A stretch of 64,000 nucleotides of DNA. Origin: Archangium violaceum (GTDB lineage Bacteria > Myxococcota > Myxococcia > Myxococcales > Myxococcaceae). The stretch spans positions 4,181,001 through 4,245,000 of the forward strand of contig NZ_CP069396.1 in assembly GCF_016887565.1 (NCBI RefSeq). The letters are read 5' to 3'. Below are positions 62,873 to 64,000 of this stretch, piece by piece; the first letter of the stretch is position 1, and each line of letters opens with the position of its first letter. The notes below the pieces were generated by a model. The model saw nothing but the letters and a program-made list of their open reading frames with translations. It made no database searches and was not told the origin of the DNA. The translations under genes and the position numbers were made by a program.

Positions 62873-63191
62873 ATGATGCCCAAGCGCGTCATCCGTGATC
62901 TGTTCAATCGAATCTCCCGACAAGAGCCCTACGCCTGGGAGAGAACACAGTCGCGACTGGGAGTGAAGCCTTTCACACAAGCCTGGAGGAGTGTTCAACG
63001 GGCTCCATTGCGCATGGGAATGAGGAGGAAATGGCGCCGGCCTGGCGGGGGAAGAGAACGTGGCGCGCGCGAAGGCAGAGGCAGAGAAAGCGCAAAAGCT
63101 CGCCGAGCTTGAAGCCGCAAGGAAGGCCGCCGCAGAGCTCGCAGCGAAGGTCGCAGAGTTGGAAGGGTCGCTCAAGAACCCGCCGAAGTAG
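62873..63191 (+). pseudogene. Frameshifted coiled-coil protein gene
   Basis: The first frame gives MPKRVIRDLFNRISRQEPYA and SRLGVKPFTQAWRSVQ, then loses sense near 63020. A second frame continues GLAGEENVARAKAEAEK and a heptad-rich coiled coil (LAELEAARKAAAELAAKVAE) to the stop at 63189. Joined, they make a protein of about 105 residues like small myxobacterial phasin-like proteins; that family assignment is from memory. The second part could also start alone at GTG 63060 (43 residues) with GGGGGAAG before it. Confidence 0.5.
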
Positions 63192-63508
63192 AGGCCGCCT
63201 CCGCAACCGCTCCCGCAATCGCTCGGGATGGTGATGCTCATTCTCCGCAGATTCCGAGGCGCTCAGGCAGCAGCAGCGGCAGATGGAGACTGGGTCCGAG
63301 GTCCGTTGTGCTCAGGGTCGCGGTGTCCGAGATACCGGGCCGGAACGCCAAAAGACGGGCAGGGGCCTGCCTCGACATCACCTCCCGAAGCCGTATTCCA
63401 TTCCACGATGGCATCGATCCTGTATTGACGACCTGACGCTTCTCCGTTAGGGCCAGTGCTGCGCGCGGCACCTCACGCGTATACAAGAATAAAGGACTAG
63501 ACCCAAAC
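63192..63508. other. Intergenic region before the EGF-domain lipoprotein
   Basis: These 317 bases contain no recognisable gene. A TTGACG (63425-63430) and a TATACA (63480-63485) are present but not at promoter spacing, so no promoter is assigned. Confidence 0.4.
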
Positions 63509-64000
63509 ATGCGTTACCTTAAAAGCGCTCTCTCCTACCTTACGATCCCGATTCTCTCCGCCCTGCTCCTCGCAGGCTGCGCCAACACTGACCCCTCCGA
63601 GGCCGACAGCCACGAAGGCGACGAGACCGTGGGCGAGAGCCATGACGCGCTCACCGCCGAGCAGTGCAACTACTTCGATGTCAACGGTCAGGTCCAGCTC
63701 TGCCACAAGACCAGCTCGACGATTCATCCCTACACGATCGTCCGTGTTAGCGAGCAGGCGTGTATCAACGCGCACAGCGCTCACAACGGCGACTACGTCA
63801 CCAGCCTCGACCCGACCTCGCCGCTCTACGACCCGACGTGCAGCGGCCAGGGCTGCCTGCCCGTGAACGCGCCGTGCGACGCCACGGTCCCCTGCTGCGA
63901 CGGCCTCACGTGCCAGAGCGGCACCTGCGTCGACGTCAACGAGTGCGCCGCCGGTACCGACAACTGCAACGAAAACGCCACCTGCACCAACACCGTGGGC
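63509..64000 (+). CDS. Cys-rich lipoprotein with calcium-binding EGF-like domain (3' end outside window)
   Basis: The open frame runs from ATG 63509 off the right edge (164 residues so far). A signal peptide with lipobox LLLAGC lipidates C24. An acidic linker (EADSHEGDETVGES) leads to QVQLCHKTSSTIHPYTIVR and a Cys-rich segment (PCDATVPCCDGLTCQSGTCV). It then enters DVNECAAGTDNCNENATC, the signature of a calcium-binding EGF domain. Such eukaryote-like domains are frequent in myxobacterial surface proteins. Codon use differs slightly from its neighbours. The rest of the gene and any anchor lie beyond the window. Confidence 0.8.
   Translation, partial: MRYLKSALSYLTIPILSALLLAGCANTDPSEADSHEGDETVGESHDALTAEQCNYFDVNGQVQLCHKTSSTIHPYTIVRVSEQACINAHSAHNGDYVTSLDPTSPLYDPTCSGQGCLPVNAPCDATVPCCDGLTCQSGTCVDVNECAAGTDNCNENATCTNTVG

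Overview
The window looks like chromosome of a myxobacterium, probably of the Cystobacter/Archangium/Myxococcus type. GC is very high with strong third-position bias. There are many lipoproteins, Ser/Thr kinase signalling, PAS histidine kinases, FG-GAP and beta-helix surface proteins, VIT/VWA proteins, and lipoprotein toxins next to small immunity-like genes. The genus is inferred; no rRNA, tRNA gene or CRISPR array was found.

Layout. 0.2-8.1 kb: ECF sigma/Ser-Thr kinase pair, a lipoprotein toxin with C-terminal WHH nuclease and SMI1/KNR4-type immunity gene, a DCC-family protein, an amidase lipoprotein and an SMR-like protein. 8.1-21.4 kb: large exported proteins (beta-helix/propeller, FG-GAP, VIT-VWA-DUF2135, DUF4832) plus DUF808 and DUF4112 membrane proteins. 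21.4-31.8 kb: LysR/SDR pair, SRPBCC and 2OG-oxygenase genes, two histidine kinases, and between the kinases a run of P-loop kinase, nucleotidyltransferase, frameshifted and glycosyltransferase genes ending in the decapitated stump of a carbamoyltransferase.

31.8-46.2 kb is the most coherent block: an arabinan/L-arabinose utilisation locus. Two exported GH43-AbfB enzymes would release arabinose; a YtfQRT-YjfF type ABC importer takes it up; AraA, AraB and AraD convert it to D-xylulose 5-phosphate. A LacI-family regulator sits beside it. Two near-identical 14-bp LacI-type palindromes mark its likely targets: one overlaps the predicted araB promoter, the other lies inside the first codons of the leading GH43 gene. 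AraM (glycerol-1-phosphate dehydrogenase) sits between them.

46.2-56.1 kb is a patchwork island: a second lipoprotein toxin/immunity pair, an AIPR-type defence gene bracketed by imperfect repeats, tRNA/tmRNA T-arm-like sequences, an exact 63-bp duplication, truncated GST and Hsp20 genes, a complete GST, a frameshifted gene and a tyrosine recombinase remnant. A repeat with the constant end TCCCGCCTATACGC abuts broken genes at 53.4 and 62.9 kb, and its last nine bases recur beside the AIPR gene. 56.1-64 kb: an exported protein of unknown role, a GFA-like protein, an SDR/ECF sigma operon, a MarR regulator with palindromic operator and serine hydrolase, a frameshifted coiled-coil gene, and the start of an EGF-domain lipoprotein running off the end.
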